Part shown: positions 5,980 through 14,593 of the stretch, one piece after another
How the letters are laid out: the number at the start of each line of letters is the position of its first letter
Position numbering within the stretch: position 1 is the stretch's first letter
Origin: Desulfobacterales bacterium
Lineage (GTDB): Bacteria; Desulfobacterota; Desulfobacteria; Desulfobacterales; C00003106
Assembly (NCBI GenBank): GCA_030594505.1
Contig: JAUVFC010000012.1
Coordinates: forward strand, 1-15,503
Direction: 5' to 3'
DNA length: 15,503 nt
Made by a program: the position numbers and the translations under genes
Notes under the pieces: generated by a model
What the model saw: only the letters and a program-made list of their open reading frames with translations
Database searches by the model: none
What the model was told of the DNA's origin: nothing

Positions 5980-8718
5980 TTACGGAGTACCTAATACCTC
6001 TCTGATTTTTTGTGATAGGATTTCTATCTTAAAAGGTTTCTGAATAAAATCATTCCCGCCGCGTGCAATAATCTCTTTTGCCCCTTTGTCTATGCTGTAC
6101 CCGCTTGAAAGGATGACTTTAACGTTTGGATTAATCTTTTTTAACACATCATAGGCCTCTCCACCCCTCATACCCGGCATTACCATGTCAAGAACAACCA
6201 GGTCAATTTCGTCCTTCTTATCACGATAAATATCCACGGCCTCTTTTCCACCGGCAGCTGTGATCACTGTGTATCCCAGGGATGCAAGCAGTTCCGCACT
6301 GACATCAAGAATATTTTTTTCATCGTCAACCAGCAGAATTGTTTCTTCACCTTTTATGATCTCGGCTGTTGCTAATTTTTCCTCCTTCAACGCTTTTCCG
6401 GAAATCGGAATATAAATATGAAAAGTGCTTCCCTTTCCTGTTTCGCTTTCCACCTCTATTGCACCGTGATGATTTCTTACAATTCCGTATACCGATGCCA
6501 ATCCAAGGCCGGTCCCCCGTCCCATCTCCTTTGTTGTAAAGAAAGGCTCAAAAATCCTTGCCTGTGTCTCCTGGTCCATGCCTATACCGGTATCGCGAAC
6601 GGATATTCGTACATATCGTCCCTCCTGTATCTTGTAAGCCTCGGCATCGGCGGCATCGATGATCACGGGATTCGTTTCAACGTATAAGTCCCCGCCTCCG
6701 GGCATGGCCTCATATGCATTCACATACAGATTCAAAAGGACCTGCTCAATCTGATATTGATCTCCATCTATAACTATAGGTTCCTCGCTCAGTTTCGTGT
6801 GGGTAATAATCTCTTTTTTTGTCCTCCCAAACATCTCGACATTTTTTTCTACTAATTTATTAAGCTCTATAGGGACGATCTGATATTTTCCGCCACGAGC
6901 AAACCCGAGGAGTTGATTGGTCAATTCAGAGGCGCTTGTAACCTGCTCTTCTATCTTTCTTAGCTTTTTAAAATGCGGGTGAACCGGCTCCATTTTAAGA
7001 AGCATCAAAGAAACATACCCCTGGATACCCATCAACAGATTGTTAAAGTCGTGAGCTATCCCTCCCGCCAGGGTGCCTATCGCCTCCATCTTTTGAGCCT
7101 CATGAAACTGGGCCTCTAAGCGCTTCCACTCGGTTATATCCTTTAAAGAGTGGGTGTATCCCAATATCTCTCCTTTCCGGTCCAATATCGGCGACGTGGA
7201 ACAGATAAAAGTACCTCCCAAATTCGTTTCTTCAATCTCCTGTGAATGGGGGATACGGTCCCGCATCGTTTTCTGTAACGGACACCCTGTAACAGGCCTG
7301 TGTGTAAGATGCACCACTTCGTAACATTTTCTCCCCAACACATTCTCCTTAACAGTACGAAGCGCATCAGCGGCAGCCTTATTAATCCTGACGATCCGGT
7401 GTTCCTTGTCCAGGAGCATCACCAGTTCCGTTATCGCGTCAAAGGTTCGCTCCCAGTCATCCTTTGCATTGACAAGCGCCACCTCTATCCTTTTACGGTC
7501 CGTGATGTCCTGAGCAATGCCCTGGGTCCCCATGAACCTCTTTTGCGGTTCCTGAATATCGTGGTCCGGGACGTCGTATAAACCTCTCGCTGCAACCGAC
7601 ACGGGCATATTCCGAACATTATAGATTCGGGCGTCTTTCGCGTCTTTCGGCAACAGACGCAGTTCCGTCCCCTTTGAGCTACGCGGCCTTGTTCTCCTTT
7701 CGTTAAAGGTATATTTCGCCTTTTCCTCGTCATCCGGGTGCACGATTTCAAGGAAGCTCTTTCCAATAAGTTCCGCACGAGTATATCCGAGGTCCTCCAC
7801 GGCAAAATTTACAAACAGAAATCGTCCCTCTGAATCCAGATGGTATATTATATCCGGGACCGTATTAACAATGGTCCTATACCGTTTCTCTGACTCGCGA
7901 AGTGTGTCCTCGAGGAGCTTCCGCTCGGTTATGTCTTCAATAAGTACAAGACCTGCTGTGACTTTTTGGCTGATCTTATCAATAAAATCGGAAAATTTCA
8001 GGTCGAGTATGCGGTTGTTGTGAGTAACGGTCGTCCTCTTATCTTTTGCGTCCTCCCTCGCGAATAATCCTGTTAAAAGTTTTTCTATTTGCTTTTTCTC
8101 ATCATTCGCGAAAATTTCTGAAAATGGCTGATTGATAAGGTGTATAGCCTCTTTCCCCAAAAAGCGTGCGGCGAGTGAATTAACTTTGAGGATACGAAAA
8201 TCCGTATCAAGAACAACAAGCCCTTCGCTTAATCTCTCGAAAATCCTCTCTTGATGTTCCCGAGAAGCCAACAATTCTTTGACTATCCTCCGTGGAGGGA
8301 ATCTGTCGGCGGTATCAGTTGACAGGGGCATAGAAATCGTTCCTGATTCCTTAAGCTGCCTGCAAATCGACAGTATGCTTTCACGGAATGTTTCCGGAGG
8401 TGTCTTGGGGATAAATGCGTCTGCCGGAATATTGTTTAAGGCGTCATGTTGTTCGGAAATCGTTCCGGTCACAACAACAATCGGCAAGTCATCCATGCCC
8501 GGCATCTCTCGCATCTGCCGGATAAGCTCCTCCCCGCTGATTCTCGGCATAACGAGATCGGTAAAAATTACGTCAGGAGCTTTTGATCGGATTGCATCCA
8601 GCGCTTCTTTCCCATCCGGTACATGTCGAACCGAGAATCCTTCGTTCACAAGGATGTCTTTTATAAACGCCGCGGCAACGCGATCATCCTCCACCAGTAA
8701 GATATCTTTAATTTTCAT
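5980..8718 (-). CDS. Hybrid sensor histidine kinase, REC-PAS3-HisKA-HATPase-REC
   Basis: The protein has 912 residues and no membrane segment, so it senses a cytoplasmic signal. Domains in order: receiver (about 3-120, phospho-acceptor D54 in FTDLVMPR, K105); PAS1 (about 155-265); PAS2 (about 275-410); PAS3 (about 418-535); dimerisation/phosphoacceptor domain with H556 in GGIAHDFNN; ATPase with N667 (N box), DTGIGM (709-714) and GRGTGLGL (733-740); and a C-terminal receiver (about 792-910, D844, K894). PAS3 carries KCYEVVH and GCP, placing C465, H470 and C479 in a recurring Cys-His-Cys pattern that may bind a metal or redox cofactor. All catalytic residues are present. No partner response regulator or phosphotransfer gene is adjacent, so its output is unknown. 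ATG 8718 has only a distant AGGAG about 20 bases upstream. It lies downstream of proC on the same strand after a 119-base gap. Confidence 0.93.
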   Translation of the reverse strand: MKIKDILLVEDDRVAAAFIKDILVNEGFSVRHVPDGKEALDAIRSKAPDVIFTDLVMPRISGEELIRQMREMPGMDDLPIVVVTGTISEQHDALNNIPADAFIPKTPPETFRESILSICRQLKESGTISMPLSTDTADRFPPRRIVKELLASREHQERIFERLSEGLVVLDTDFRILKVNSLAARFLGKEAIHLINQPFSEIFANDEKKQIEKLLTGLFAREDAKDKRTTVTHNNRILDLKFSDFIDKISQKVTAGLVLIEDITERKLLEDTLRESEKRYRTIVNTVPDIIYHLDSEGRFLFVNFAVEDLGYTRAELIGKSFLEIVHPDDEEKAKYTFNERRTRPRSSKGTELRLLPKDAKDARIYNVRNMPVSVAARGLYDVPDHDIQEPQKRFMGTQGIAQDITDRKRIEVALVNAKDDWERTFDAITELVMLLDKEHRIVRINKAAADALRTVKENVLGRKCYEVVHLTHRPVTGCPLQKTMRDRIPHSQEIEETNLGGTFICSTSPILDRKGEILGYTHSLKDITEWKRLEAQFHEAQKMEAIGTLAGGIAHDFNNLLMGIQGYVSLMLLKMEPVHPHFKKLRKIEEQVTSASELTNQLLGFARGGKYQIVPIELNKLVEKNVEMFGRTKKEIITHTKLSEEPIVIDGDQYQIEQVLLNLYVNAYEAMPGGGDLYVETNPVIIDAADAEAYKIQEGRYVRISVRDTGIGMDQETQARIFEPFFTTKEMGRGTGLGLASVYGIVRNHHGAIEVESETGKGSTFHIYIPISGKALKEEKLATAEIIKGEETILLVDDEKNILDVSAELLASLGYTVITAAGGKEAVDIYRDKKDEIDLVVLDMVMPGMRGGEAYDVLKKINPNVKVILSSGYSIDKGAKEIIARGGNDFIQKPFKIEILSQKIREVLGTP

Positions 8719-8787
8719 GCAGAGTTATCGCCTATCTCCTGCGTCGGCGCCTTTTCGAAATTATAGAAAACGAACAAGCGAATCAAA

Positions 8788-8812
8788 GACTTTTTACGAA
8801 GTCATCGATATT
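8788..8812 (+). repeat. Half-copy of the GACTTTTTACGAA repeat
   Basis: It lies in the gap between proC and the kinase gene and matches 142-166 at 21 of 25 positions in the same orientation. It is partly self-complementary (GACTT with AAGTC, 8788-8803). A T-run follows at 8814-8820. It could act in the leader of the kinase mRNA, but nothing shows this. Confidence 0.5.
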
Positions 8813-8837
8813 CTTTTTTTCGGCATGACAATTTGAT

Positions 8838-9689
8838 TTATTTAGATAATTCTCGGGAACGATTGACCGCCGCCTGAAGCGCTTCTACAATGATCTCTTT
8901 AACCCTGTTCCCCTCCAACACCTTAAATGCGGCCTCGGTTGTCCCTCCCGGGGAAGTCACCTTCTTCCGGAGAAGTTCTGCCGGCTCTCCGGTCTCTTCC
9001 ATGAGTTTCACCGCCCCTTTTATGGTCTCAAGGCTCAGTGTCAGTGAATCGGATTCGGTCAGTCCCATGGATACACCGGCAGTTACTAAAGATTCTACCA
9101 AATAGAAGACATAGGCCGGACCGGAGCCGCTCAATGCCGTGACCGCATCCAGGTCGGTCTCATCAAATTCGACCACCTTTCCTATTGCCTCCAAGACAGC
9201 GCGAACTGTCTTTAAATCCTCCTTTTTTGCATATCGATTTCCTGCCATCCCGGCCATCCCGGCCCGGACCAGGGCGGGCGTATTGGGCATTACACGTACG
9301 ATGGGGAGTTGCGATCTCTCTTTCTCGTCCATAGGGGCATAAATATATCTCTCAATCAATTGCAGCGGGACACCCGCGGCAATTGAGACTATAATCTTTC
9401 TTCCCGGCGCGGCATACTCCGGATCCTTTGTAATTCCCTCAAGGACCTCATTCATATGCTGTGGTTTTACCGCAAGTACGATCACCTCGCATCGGTTAAA
9501 TACCGAAATATTATCCTCTGCTACCCGAATACCGTATGTTTCGGACATATAACCGCGCCGGCTTGAACTCACATCACTTGCGACCAGATGTTCAGGCCTG
9601 GAAACCCCTGACTTCAGCAAACCGTTTATGATCGCCTCAGCCATGTTTCCAGCCCCGATAAGACCGATAGTTTTGTTCAATTCTGTCAT
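8838..9689 (-). CDS. proC: Pyrroline-5-carboxylate reductase
   Basis: This 283-residue protein catalyses the last step of proline synthesis, NAD(P)H-dependent reduction of 1-pyrroline-5-carboxylate to proline, in the cytoplasm. The Rossmann motif GAGNMA is at residues 12-17, VMPNTP at 133-138, ALSGSGPAY at 185-193 and TSPGGTTEA at 245-253. The last two blocks form the substrate-binding helical domain and family signature. The length is normal for the family and all motifs are intact. Its start overlaps the stop of the upstream serine hydrolase gene as ATGA. A good ribosome site, AAGGAG, lies seven bases before the start (9696-9701 on the complement), so it can be translated independently or by coupling. 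Confidence 0.97.
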   Translation of the reverse strand: MTELNKTIGLIGAGNMAEAIINGLLKSGVSRPEHLVASDVSSSRRGYMSETYGIRVAEDNISVFNRCEVIVLAVKPQHMNEVLEGITKDPEYAAPGRKIIVSIAAGVPLQLIERYIYAPMDEKERSQLPIVRVMPNTPALVRAGMAGMAGNRYAKKEDLKTVRAVLEAIGKVVEFDETDLDAVTALSGSGPAYVFYLVESLVTAGVSMGLTESDSLTLSLETIKGAVKLMEETGEPAELLRKKVTSPGGTTEAAFKVLEGNRVKEIIVEALQAAVNRSRELSK

Positions 9690-10771
9690 AAGTTACTCCT
9701 TCCCACCAGTTCTTCCATTATTGCATCATGTATAACCGGCCTAAAAGCCTTGATTTTGTCATTGTCCCTTGTTGGATGAACTCGATTGGTCAACAAGATC
9801 ACAATAATCAAACGATCGAGGTCGATCCAGAATGAGGTGCCTGTGTAGCCTAAGTGCCCCAGACTACGTTGAGAAAAATATCGCCCGCTGCTGGATCCCG
9901 GTTGTGTGGGGATATCAAAACCAAGCGCCCGTCCCGAAGGCTGAGGTCCTAAAAAGGTATGTACCGTCTCCGGGTGAAACAATCCACTATTCGGCCTCCC
10001 GTGATAGGTATTCAAAAGTTCAACAAGGAGCCGGTGGATATCCTGCGCAGCGCCAAACAAACCGGAATGCCCGGCCACCCCGCCCACGGCATAGGCATTG
10101 TCATCATGGACTTCGCCCTCCAGGACCTTTTCCCTCCACGGGCACTCCTCTGTAGCGGCAAAGTCCATACCGGATCGCGGTTTTTTAGAATCTAAAGGAA
10201 GAAAGAAAAGGTTTTGAAGGCCTAATGGCCGGTAAATAGTCTCTTCTATGAAAATATTCAAGGAGTTTGTTGAAACAACCTCAACCAGCCACCCCAAGAT
10301 CATGAACCCGATATCACTGTAAAGGGTTTGCGTACCGGGAGCTGCAATCAGCCGCTCAGCCAACAGCATTTCTTCCAGCCCTTCTTTTGCGCGTTCCGGA
10401 GGAAGTCCCATAAGTGTCTTATAATAAGGCCGATAGTCCGGAAGCCCTGAATTGTGCGCGAGAAGCTGTCGTATGGCAACTCTTTCTTTGTCAGTACCCT
10501 GAAATGCGGAGATAATTGTACCGATTTCCCGGTCAAGAGACAATTTTCCTCTTTGAACCAATATCATTACGCCCAGTGTAGTGGCCAGTGGTTTGGTCAA
10601 CGAAGCCAGGTCAAAGACAGTCTCTTTAGCCATTCTCCTTTCCGGATTGATCCGCGCTACTCCATAAGAATCAAAAATCGCCAGATCGGCCCCCTTTGAC
10701 ACAAGGAGAACAGCGCCGGGAAATATCCCTTCCGACACAGCTTTTTTCATTAAATGTTCCGTTGTTTCCAT
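9686..10771 (-). CDS. Serine hydrolase, class C beta-lactamase fold
   Basis: This 361-residue protein is of the beta-lactamase/transpeptidase-like family (peptidase S12 type). The nucleophile motif S57-L-T-K60 sits in FDLASLTK, the second motif is Y151-S-D, and the third is HLGYTG (306-311), replacing KTG. This replacement is common in family esterases and D-aminopeptidases. The N-terminus has no signal peptide, so it is probably cytoplasmic and not a classical beta-lactamase; an esterase, amidase or peptide hydrolase acting on recycled wall peptides is possible. It is the first gene of a two-gene unit with proC, overlapping by four bases. The functional link to proline synthesis is unclear. 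ATG 10771 is preceded by only a weak GCGGAAA. Confidence 0.88.
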   Translation of the reverse strand: METTEHLMKKAVSEGIFPGAVLLVSKGADLAIFDSYGVARINPERRMAKETVFDLASLTKPLATTLGVMILVQRGKLSLDREIGTIISAFQGTDKERVAIRQLLAHNSGLPDYRPYYKTLMGLPPERAKEGLEEMLLAERLIAAPGTQTLYSDIGFMILGWLVEVVSTNSLNIFIEETIYRPLGLQNLFFLPLDSKKPRSGMDFAATEECPWREKVLEGEVHDDNAYAVGGVAGHSGLFGAAQDIHRLLVELLNTYHGRPNSGLFHPETVHTFLGPQPSGRALGFDIPTQPGSSSGRYFSQRSLGHLGYTGTSFWIDLDRLIIVILLTNRVHPTRDNDKIKAFRPVIHDAIMEELVGRSNL

Positions 10772-11149
10772 TTTCCGCGTATCAATATCCTTTACAGGAA
10801 TCCTTCATCAGGACGCTCAAGGTGTTTTTGTGTAGAAATATTGATGGAATTGATGGGGAATAATGCTGTTTTCGCAATGTTTCCAAATAATTCCATGCTG
10901 AATATTTATCTCTTTTTGAAAGACAAATCAAGCAATATTTGTAACCCATGAAACCTGATGCAGCGCCAAGAACCTGTAAAAGCCTTGACACCCACGGTCT
11001 GGTCATATAAAAAATCCATATAACGTATAACGCAAAGATACCGCAAGCTCCTTCGATATTTTTATAATTTTGCGAAAAGTCTTTGAGAAAATAATTTGCG
11101 GTCAACTACTTAGTGGCTGAATAATTATATTTACGGAAGGTTTTTCTAC
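10772..11149. other. AT-rich divergent intergenic region
   Basis: This gap separates the leftward serine hydrolase gene from the rightward tolQ. A 107-codon leftward frame (10782-11105) exists but needs a TTG start, lacks a ribosome site and has no recognisable motif; I do not accept it as a gene. The region should contain promoters for both directions. One rightward candidate is listed separately; I see no convincing leftward one. Confidence 0.5.
10985..11011 (+). promoter_or_regulatory. Candidate sigma70-type promoter for tolQRAB
   Basis: A perfect TTGACA (10985-10990) is followed after 15 bases by TATAAA (11006-11011). The short spacer is suboptimal; at the ideal 17 bases the match is only TAAAAA. 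A start near 11018 would give a leader of about 130 bases before tolQ. Confidence 0.35.
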
Positions 11150-11893
11150 ATGGATCTATCCAGCAATGCAAACATTATCCACATGGTATTAAATGCCGGG
11201 GCAATGGTCCAGTTTGTCCTTTTCCTCCTTCTCCTTTTTTCAGTTATTTCATGGACCATTATATTTTCCAAATATACTTATCTTAGAAAAGCTCAAAAGG
11301 AGTCGATTGATTTTGTTAATACGTTCTGGAAGAGCCGTGATCTCCTGCATGTCTTGAAAAAAGCAAAAAATATGAAGTTCTGCCCTGTTGCACGAGTCTT
11401 TCGCATCGGATACAGGGAATGGGAAAGATTGTATAAACTTCAGTCACAAAAATCGTCAAAAGACACATCTCGCCAAGAGACTCTCGAAAAACAGGAGAAC
11501 ATAATAGATAATGTACACCGGACTCTGAAAAGAGCAGTCAACACAGAACTGACTCGCTTGAATCGAATGCTTACCTTTTTGGCCACTACCGGCAATACAG
11601 CCCCTTTTGTCGGTCTTTTTGGAACAGTCTGGGGTATCATGAATGCCTTCCATGGAATTGGTCTCAGTGGTTCAGCCAACTTAGCAACAGTGGCCCCTGG
11701 AATCTCCGAGGCGCTTATTGCAACCGCTGCGGGACTCGCAGCAGCCATCCCGGCAGTGGTGGCCTTTAACTATTTTACAAACAGGATTCGAATCATAGAT
11801 GCTGAAATGCACAATTTTACCGCTGATTTTCTTAACATGATCGAAAGGAATATGGCCCAAGCGCAAAAAAGTTATGGCAGGACTGAACAATAA
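11150..11893 (+). CDS. tolQ: TolQ, proton-channel subunit of Tol-Pal
   Basis: This 247-residue inner-membrane protein belongs to the MotA/TolQ/ExbB family. Three membrane segments are visible: about 17-40, 142-167 and 181-209. The second and third contain the conserved FLATTGNTAPFVGLFGTVWG (143-162) and APGISEALIATAAGL blocks that line the proton path. With TolR it forms the proton-motive-force motor that energises TolA during outer-membrane constriction. The ExbB/TolQ distinction is decided by the downstream tolB and pal. The cytoplasmic loop is slightly long, with a charged segment around 100-120. GGAAGG at 11135-11140, nine bases before ATG 11150, supports the start. It overlaps tolR by 20 bases. 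Confidence 0.93.
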   Translation: MDLSSNANIIHMVLNAGAMVQFVLFLLLLFSVISWTIIFSKYTYLRKAQKESIDFVNTFWKSRDLLHVLKKAKNMKFCPVARVFRIGYREWERLYKLQSQKSSKDTSRQETLEKQENIIDNVHRTLKRAVNTELTRLNRMLTFLATTGNTAPFVGLFGTVWGIMNAFHGIGLSGSANLATVAPGISEALIATAAGLAAAIPAVVAFNYFTNRIRIIDAEMHNFTADFLNMIERNMAQAQKSYGRTEQ

Positions 11894-12302
11894 TAGAGAG
11901 TTGATGTCGGAAATCAATGTTACCCCCTTTGTAGATGTAATGTTGGTTCTGTTGATTATCTTTATGGTTACCGCCCCCATGATGATGCAAGGGGAGAATG
12001 TTTCGCTTCCGCAAACAACGTCAGAGGCCCTCCCTCTTGAAAAGGAACCATTGATTGTCACGATCGATAGAGTGCAGCAGATTTTTATAAATGATTATAA
12101 AGTCGCATTGGACGGCCTCCAATCAAAGTTGAAAAAACTCCGTAAAGACCGTTCAGACATGGAAATCTATCTCCGTGCCGACAAGGGAGTGCCGTACGGT
12201 ACTGTTATCAGGGTGATGTCCGAAATCAAAAATGCGGGCATTGAAAAACTTGGCATGGTCACCGAGCCACTTAAAAAAACAAAAGGCACGGGCACAGATT
12301 AA
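11874..12302 (+). CDS. tolR: TolR, motor subunit of Tol-Pal
   Basis: This 142-residue ExbD/TolR-family protein has one N-terminal membrane helix (about 17-38) and a periplasmic domain. The helix begins with INVTPFVDVMLVLLIIFMV (14-32); D21 is the essential proton-carrying aspartate. The periplasmic part contains IYLRADKGVPYGTVIRVM, typical of the family. It works with TolQ as a peptidoglycan-binding stator/rotor element. The overlap with tolQ suggests coupled translation. An in-frame ATG at residue 11 is a possible shorter start. Confidence 0.93.
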   Translation: MAGLNNNRELMSEINVTPFVDVMLVLLIIFMVTAPMMMQGENVSLPQTTSEALPLEKEPLIVTIDRVQQIFINDYKVALDGLQSKLKKLRKDRSDMEIYLRADKGVPYGTVIRVMSEIKNAGIEKLGMVTEPLKKTKGTGTD

Positions 12303-12309
12303 TTTTTCG

Positions 12310-13155
12310 ATGAAAAATGAGACACTTTTTTACTTTTACTTTCCAGAAGATACGATCAGAGAAAACCGGCTGCTGATCCGGATGGCTGTTCTTGCGGTAA
12401 TATGTCATCTTATTTTGTTAACAGGTATTATTTACACCCCGAAGTTAGGTCCTCGTCCGAAATTTATGCCAACCGCGATCAAGGTCGATCTGGTAACCCT
12501 CCCTGCGAAAAAATCGCAAGGGGATGCTTCATCCAAAGTGGTTCAAAAACCGATGCCTGGGAGAACGGCCCCAAGATCTGAACCAATATCAAAAAAAAGT
12601 ACAAAAACAACTGCAAACAAAAAGGTGGCCCTGACAAAAAAATCCTTACGCGTCAAGAAATCATTAAAAAAGAAGACGTATTCAGAAAAAGCGGCCAAGA
12701 CCGCTATAGAACAAATCAAAAAAGAGCTTCCACAACCAAGGTCCGGACAAGTGGTTGCAGCCATAAACAAATTAAAAGAGCAGGTCACGGCTCAGGAGGA
12801 AGTAGTTAAGGGGGCGGCCGACAAGACGAACGACTTAAAACTTATGGACATTTATAATGCCGAAATCTGGTACCGAATTCGAAAACAATGGGTATTCTCC
12901 CAGCATTTGGCACAGGGGAAAGCCAACCTTGAAGCAATAATCATAGCGAAGATTATGAAAAACGGCCAAATAAGAGACCCGTGGTTTGAAGAACGGTCAG
13001 GGAACAATTTTTTTGATGATTCAGTCTTCCGGGCAATCAATAAAGCCGGCCCCCTTCCACCCCTGCCGGAAGGATATCCACGCCCCTACTATGAAGTCGG
13101 TTTCAGGTTTAACCTTTCTGAATTGCAAAAACGCTCAAACAATATCGGTCAATAA
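12310..13155 (+). CDS. tolA: TolA/TonB-like energy-transducing protein
   Basis: Starting at ATG 12310 this encodes 281 residues. An N-terminal membrane helix (about 24-43) contains H33, the position of the functional His in TolA/TonB anchors. A Lys/Ala/Pro-rich extended region (about 66-175) would span the periplasm, and a C-terminal globular domain (about 180-270) has NAEIWYRIRKQWVF and the late FDDSVFRAINKAGPLPPLP typical of TolA/TonB C-domains. It couples the TolQR motor to TolB/Pal. The periplasmic linker is shorter than in E. coli TolA. I chose the internal ATG because upstream in-frame codons lie inside tolR and add a non-family N-terminus. It follows the tolR stop by seven bases without an obvious ribosome site. 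Confidence 0.82.
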   Translation: MKNETLFYFYFPEDTIRENRLLIRMAVLAVICHLILLTGIIYTPKLGPRPKFMPTAIKVDLVTLPAKKSQGDASSKVVQKPMPGRTAPRSEPISKKSTKTTANKKVALTKKSLRVKKSLKKKTYSEKAAKTAIEQIKKELPQPRSGQVVAAINKLKEQVTAQEEVVKGAADKTNDLKLMDIYNAEIWYRIRKQWVFSQHLAQGKANLEAIIIAKIMKNGQIRDPWFEERSGNNFFDDSVFRAINKAGPLPPLPEGYPRPYYEVGFRFNLSELQKRSNNIGQ

Positions 13156-13159
13156 TCAT

Positions 13160-14482
13160 ATGTGGAACAAAAAAAGATTAATACTTTCCGTCAGCATTAT
13201 CTTGCTCCTGTCTGTCACGGCATTTCCGATAGACGCACGGGTATATATCGATATCAATTCTCCCTATCTAAAAAAAATCCCAACGGCGATACCTATGTTT
13301 AAAAACTTGGGGCTTGACAATAGGCACAAGAACTTAGCAAAAGAGCTTGCCGAATTAATGGGCGATACACTTTCTTTTACCGGTTTTTTCAAGCTGCTTG
13401 ATCGTGACGGTTTTCTGGTAGATCCACAAAAAGCGGGGCTTAGCAGGGACTTGATTAAATTTGAGAACTGGAGATCCATTGATGCTGAATTATTAATCAA
13501 TGGAGGAATCAGTTGCAAGAACGGGATTCTAAAAATAGAACTCCGTCTCTTTGACACTATTGTCAGGCGTCTGATTGTGGGGAAACGATATACCGGGAAT
13601 ATTGGCGACAGACGCAAAATAATACGTAGATTTTGCGATGAAATCATCTACCACCTCATCGGCGTCAAGGGAATTTTTAATACTCGGATCGCGTTTGTAT
13701 CAACCACCACTGGCAACAAAGAAATCTACCTGACTGATTTTGATGGTTACAATCCCAAGCGGTTTACAAAAACAAACAATATCACCCTCTCCCCGGCCTG
13801 GTCGCCTGACGGCCAGTGGCTTGCATACACAGCGTACCGTAAAGAAAAACCGGATATCTATATCAAACATATAAATGGAAACCAGCCGGGAAAAGTCATA
13901 GCCTTTCATGGGTTGAACACTACACCTGTATGGCTTCCCATACAGCCTTTGCTCTCTGCCACTTTTTCCAAAGACGGCAATCCGGAAATTTATCTATTGA
14001 CCGGTTCCGGAAAAATTATTAAAAGACTAACATATAATTGGGGGATAGATACCTCTCCCACATGGTCTCCGGATGGAAAAAAATTCGCCTTTGTGTCCAA
14101 TAGATCTGGAACACCGCAGATTTACATAAAAGACTCGGAGAACAATGAGGTGAGACGGCTAACGTACGAAGGGAACTACAACACTACTCCGGAATGGTCC
14201 CCGCAAGGAGACTTTGTCGCCTATTCCGGCGTGACAAACGGCCACTTTAATATTTTTATCATAGGCATAGACGGTCAGGGGCTGCGCCAAGTGACTCGTG
14301 ATGCAGGGGATAATGAATCGCCGACATGGTCACCGGACGGCACATTAATTGCTTTCAGTTCAACAAGGGAAGGATCGGCGCGGATATATGTAATGAATTC
14401 CAATGGGTCGGATCAACGTCGTCTTGTGACTCTTCCAGGAGAGCAGACCTGTCCCCGGTGGTCCCGCAGACATCGGTACTGA
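13160..14482 (+). CDS. tolB: TolB, periplasmic beta-propeller of Tol-Pal
   Basis: This 440-residue protein has a signal peptide (hydrophobic core 7-22, likely cleavage after A26) and a mature start RVYIDI. The N-terminal domain (about 27-170) is followed by a C-terminal propeller with repeated WSPDG blades: SPAWSPDG (211-218), SPTWSPDGKK (299-308), TPEWSPQG (343-350), SPTWSPDGTL (387-396) and CPRW (431-434). The blade at 255-270 has lost SPDG (TPVWLPIQPL) but keeps SKDGNPEIY. TolB binds Pal and TolA and helps recycle Pal at the division site. I chose ATG 13160, four bases after the tolA stop, because it begins the signal peptide; in-frame sequence upstream belongs to the tolA region. Confidence 0.93.
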   Translation: MWNKKRLILSVSIILLLSVTAFPIDARVYIDINSPYLKKIPTAIPMFKNLGLDNRHKNLAKELAELMGDTLSFTGFFKLLDRDGFLVDPQKAGLSRDLIKFENWRSIDAELLINGGISCKNGILKIELRLFDTIVRRLIVGKRYTGNIGDRRKIIRRFCDEIIYHLIGVKGIFNTRIAFVSTTTGNKEIYLTDFDGYNPKRFTKTNNITLSPAWSPDGQWLAYTAYRKEKPDIYIKHINGNQPGKVIAFHGLNTTPVWLPIQPLLSATFSKDGNPEIYLLTGSGKIIKRLTYNWGIDTSPTWSPDGKKFAFVSNRSGTPQIYIKDSENNEVRRLTYEGNYNTTPEWSPQGDFVAYSGVTNGHFNIFIIGIDGQGLRQVTRDAGDNESPTWSPDGTLIAFSSTREGSARIYVMNSNGSDQRRLVTLPGEQTCPRWSRRHRY

Positions 14483-14535
14483 TCAATAGAACAAAATTTT
14501 AATCTGGCCAACATGTAGATGTTGTGCTATCTTAT

Positions 14536-14564
14536 TTGCAATTTTGATTGTGTTGACCTATAAT
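14536..14564 (+). promoter_or_regulatory. Sigma70-type promoter for pal
   Basis: TTGCAA (14536-14541, four of six consensus bases) is separated by exactly 17 bases from a perfect TATAAT (14559-14564). Transcription would start near 14571, giving a leader of about 120 bases before pal that includes the hairpin at 14594-14639. It lies in the 208-base gap after tolB. Confidence 0.6.
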
Positions 14565-14593
14565 TCGTTATTAATAGAACGTTTTAGTAAAGT

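Noticed and set aside
142..8812. Direct repeats as attachment sites of an integrated island
   Set aside because: The two copies match imperfectly, a third form occurs at 14594-14639, and no integrase lies between them; proC and the beta-lactamase-like gene also fall outside any island logic.
8279..8836. 185-codon rightward frame across the kinase start
   Set aside because: It is antisense to conserved receiver-domain codons, is Ser/Arg-rich and has no motif, so it is a shadow frame.
10782..11105. 107-codon leftward frame beside the serine hydrolase
   Set aside because: It needs a TTG start, has no ribosome site or family motif, and covers the candidate tol promoter.
12232..12309. Longer N-terminus for tolA
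   Set aside because: The extra residues overlap tolR in another frame and do not resemble the TolA anchor; ATG 12310 gives a normal short cytoplasmic tail before the helix.
11150..13155. ExbB-ExbD-TonB iron uptake system
   Set aside because: The families are related, but direct linkage to tolB and pal identifies the module as Tol-Pal.
12986..13159. Longer N-terminus for tolB
   Set aside because: It lies over tolA and would bury the signal peptide that begins at ATG 13160.
14509..14524. CAACAT/ATGTTG hairpin as a tolB terminator
   Set aside because: The 6-bp AT-rich stem has no immediate T-run, so it is too weak to call.
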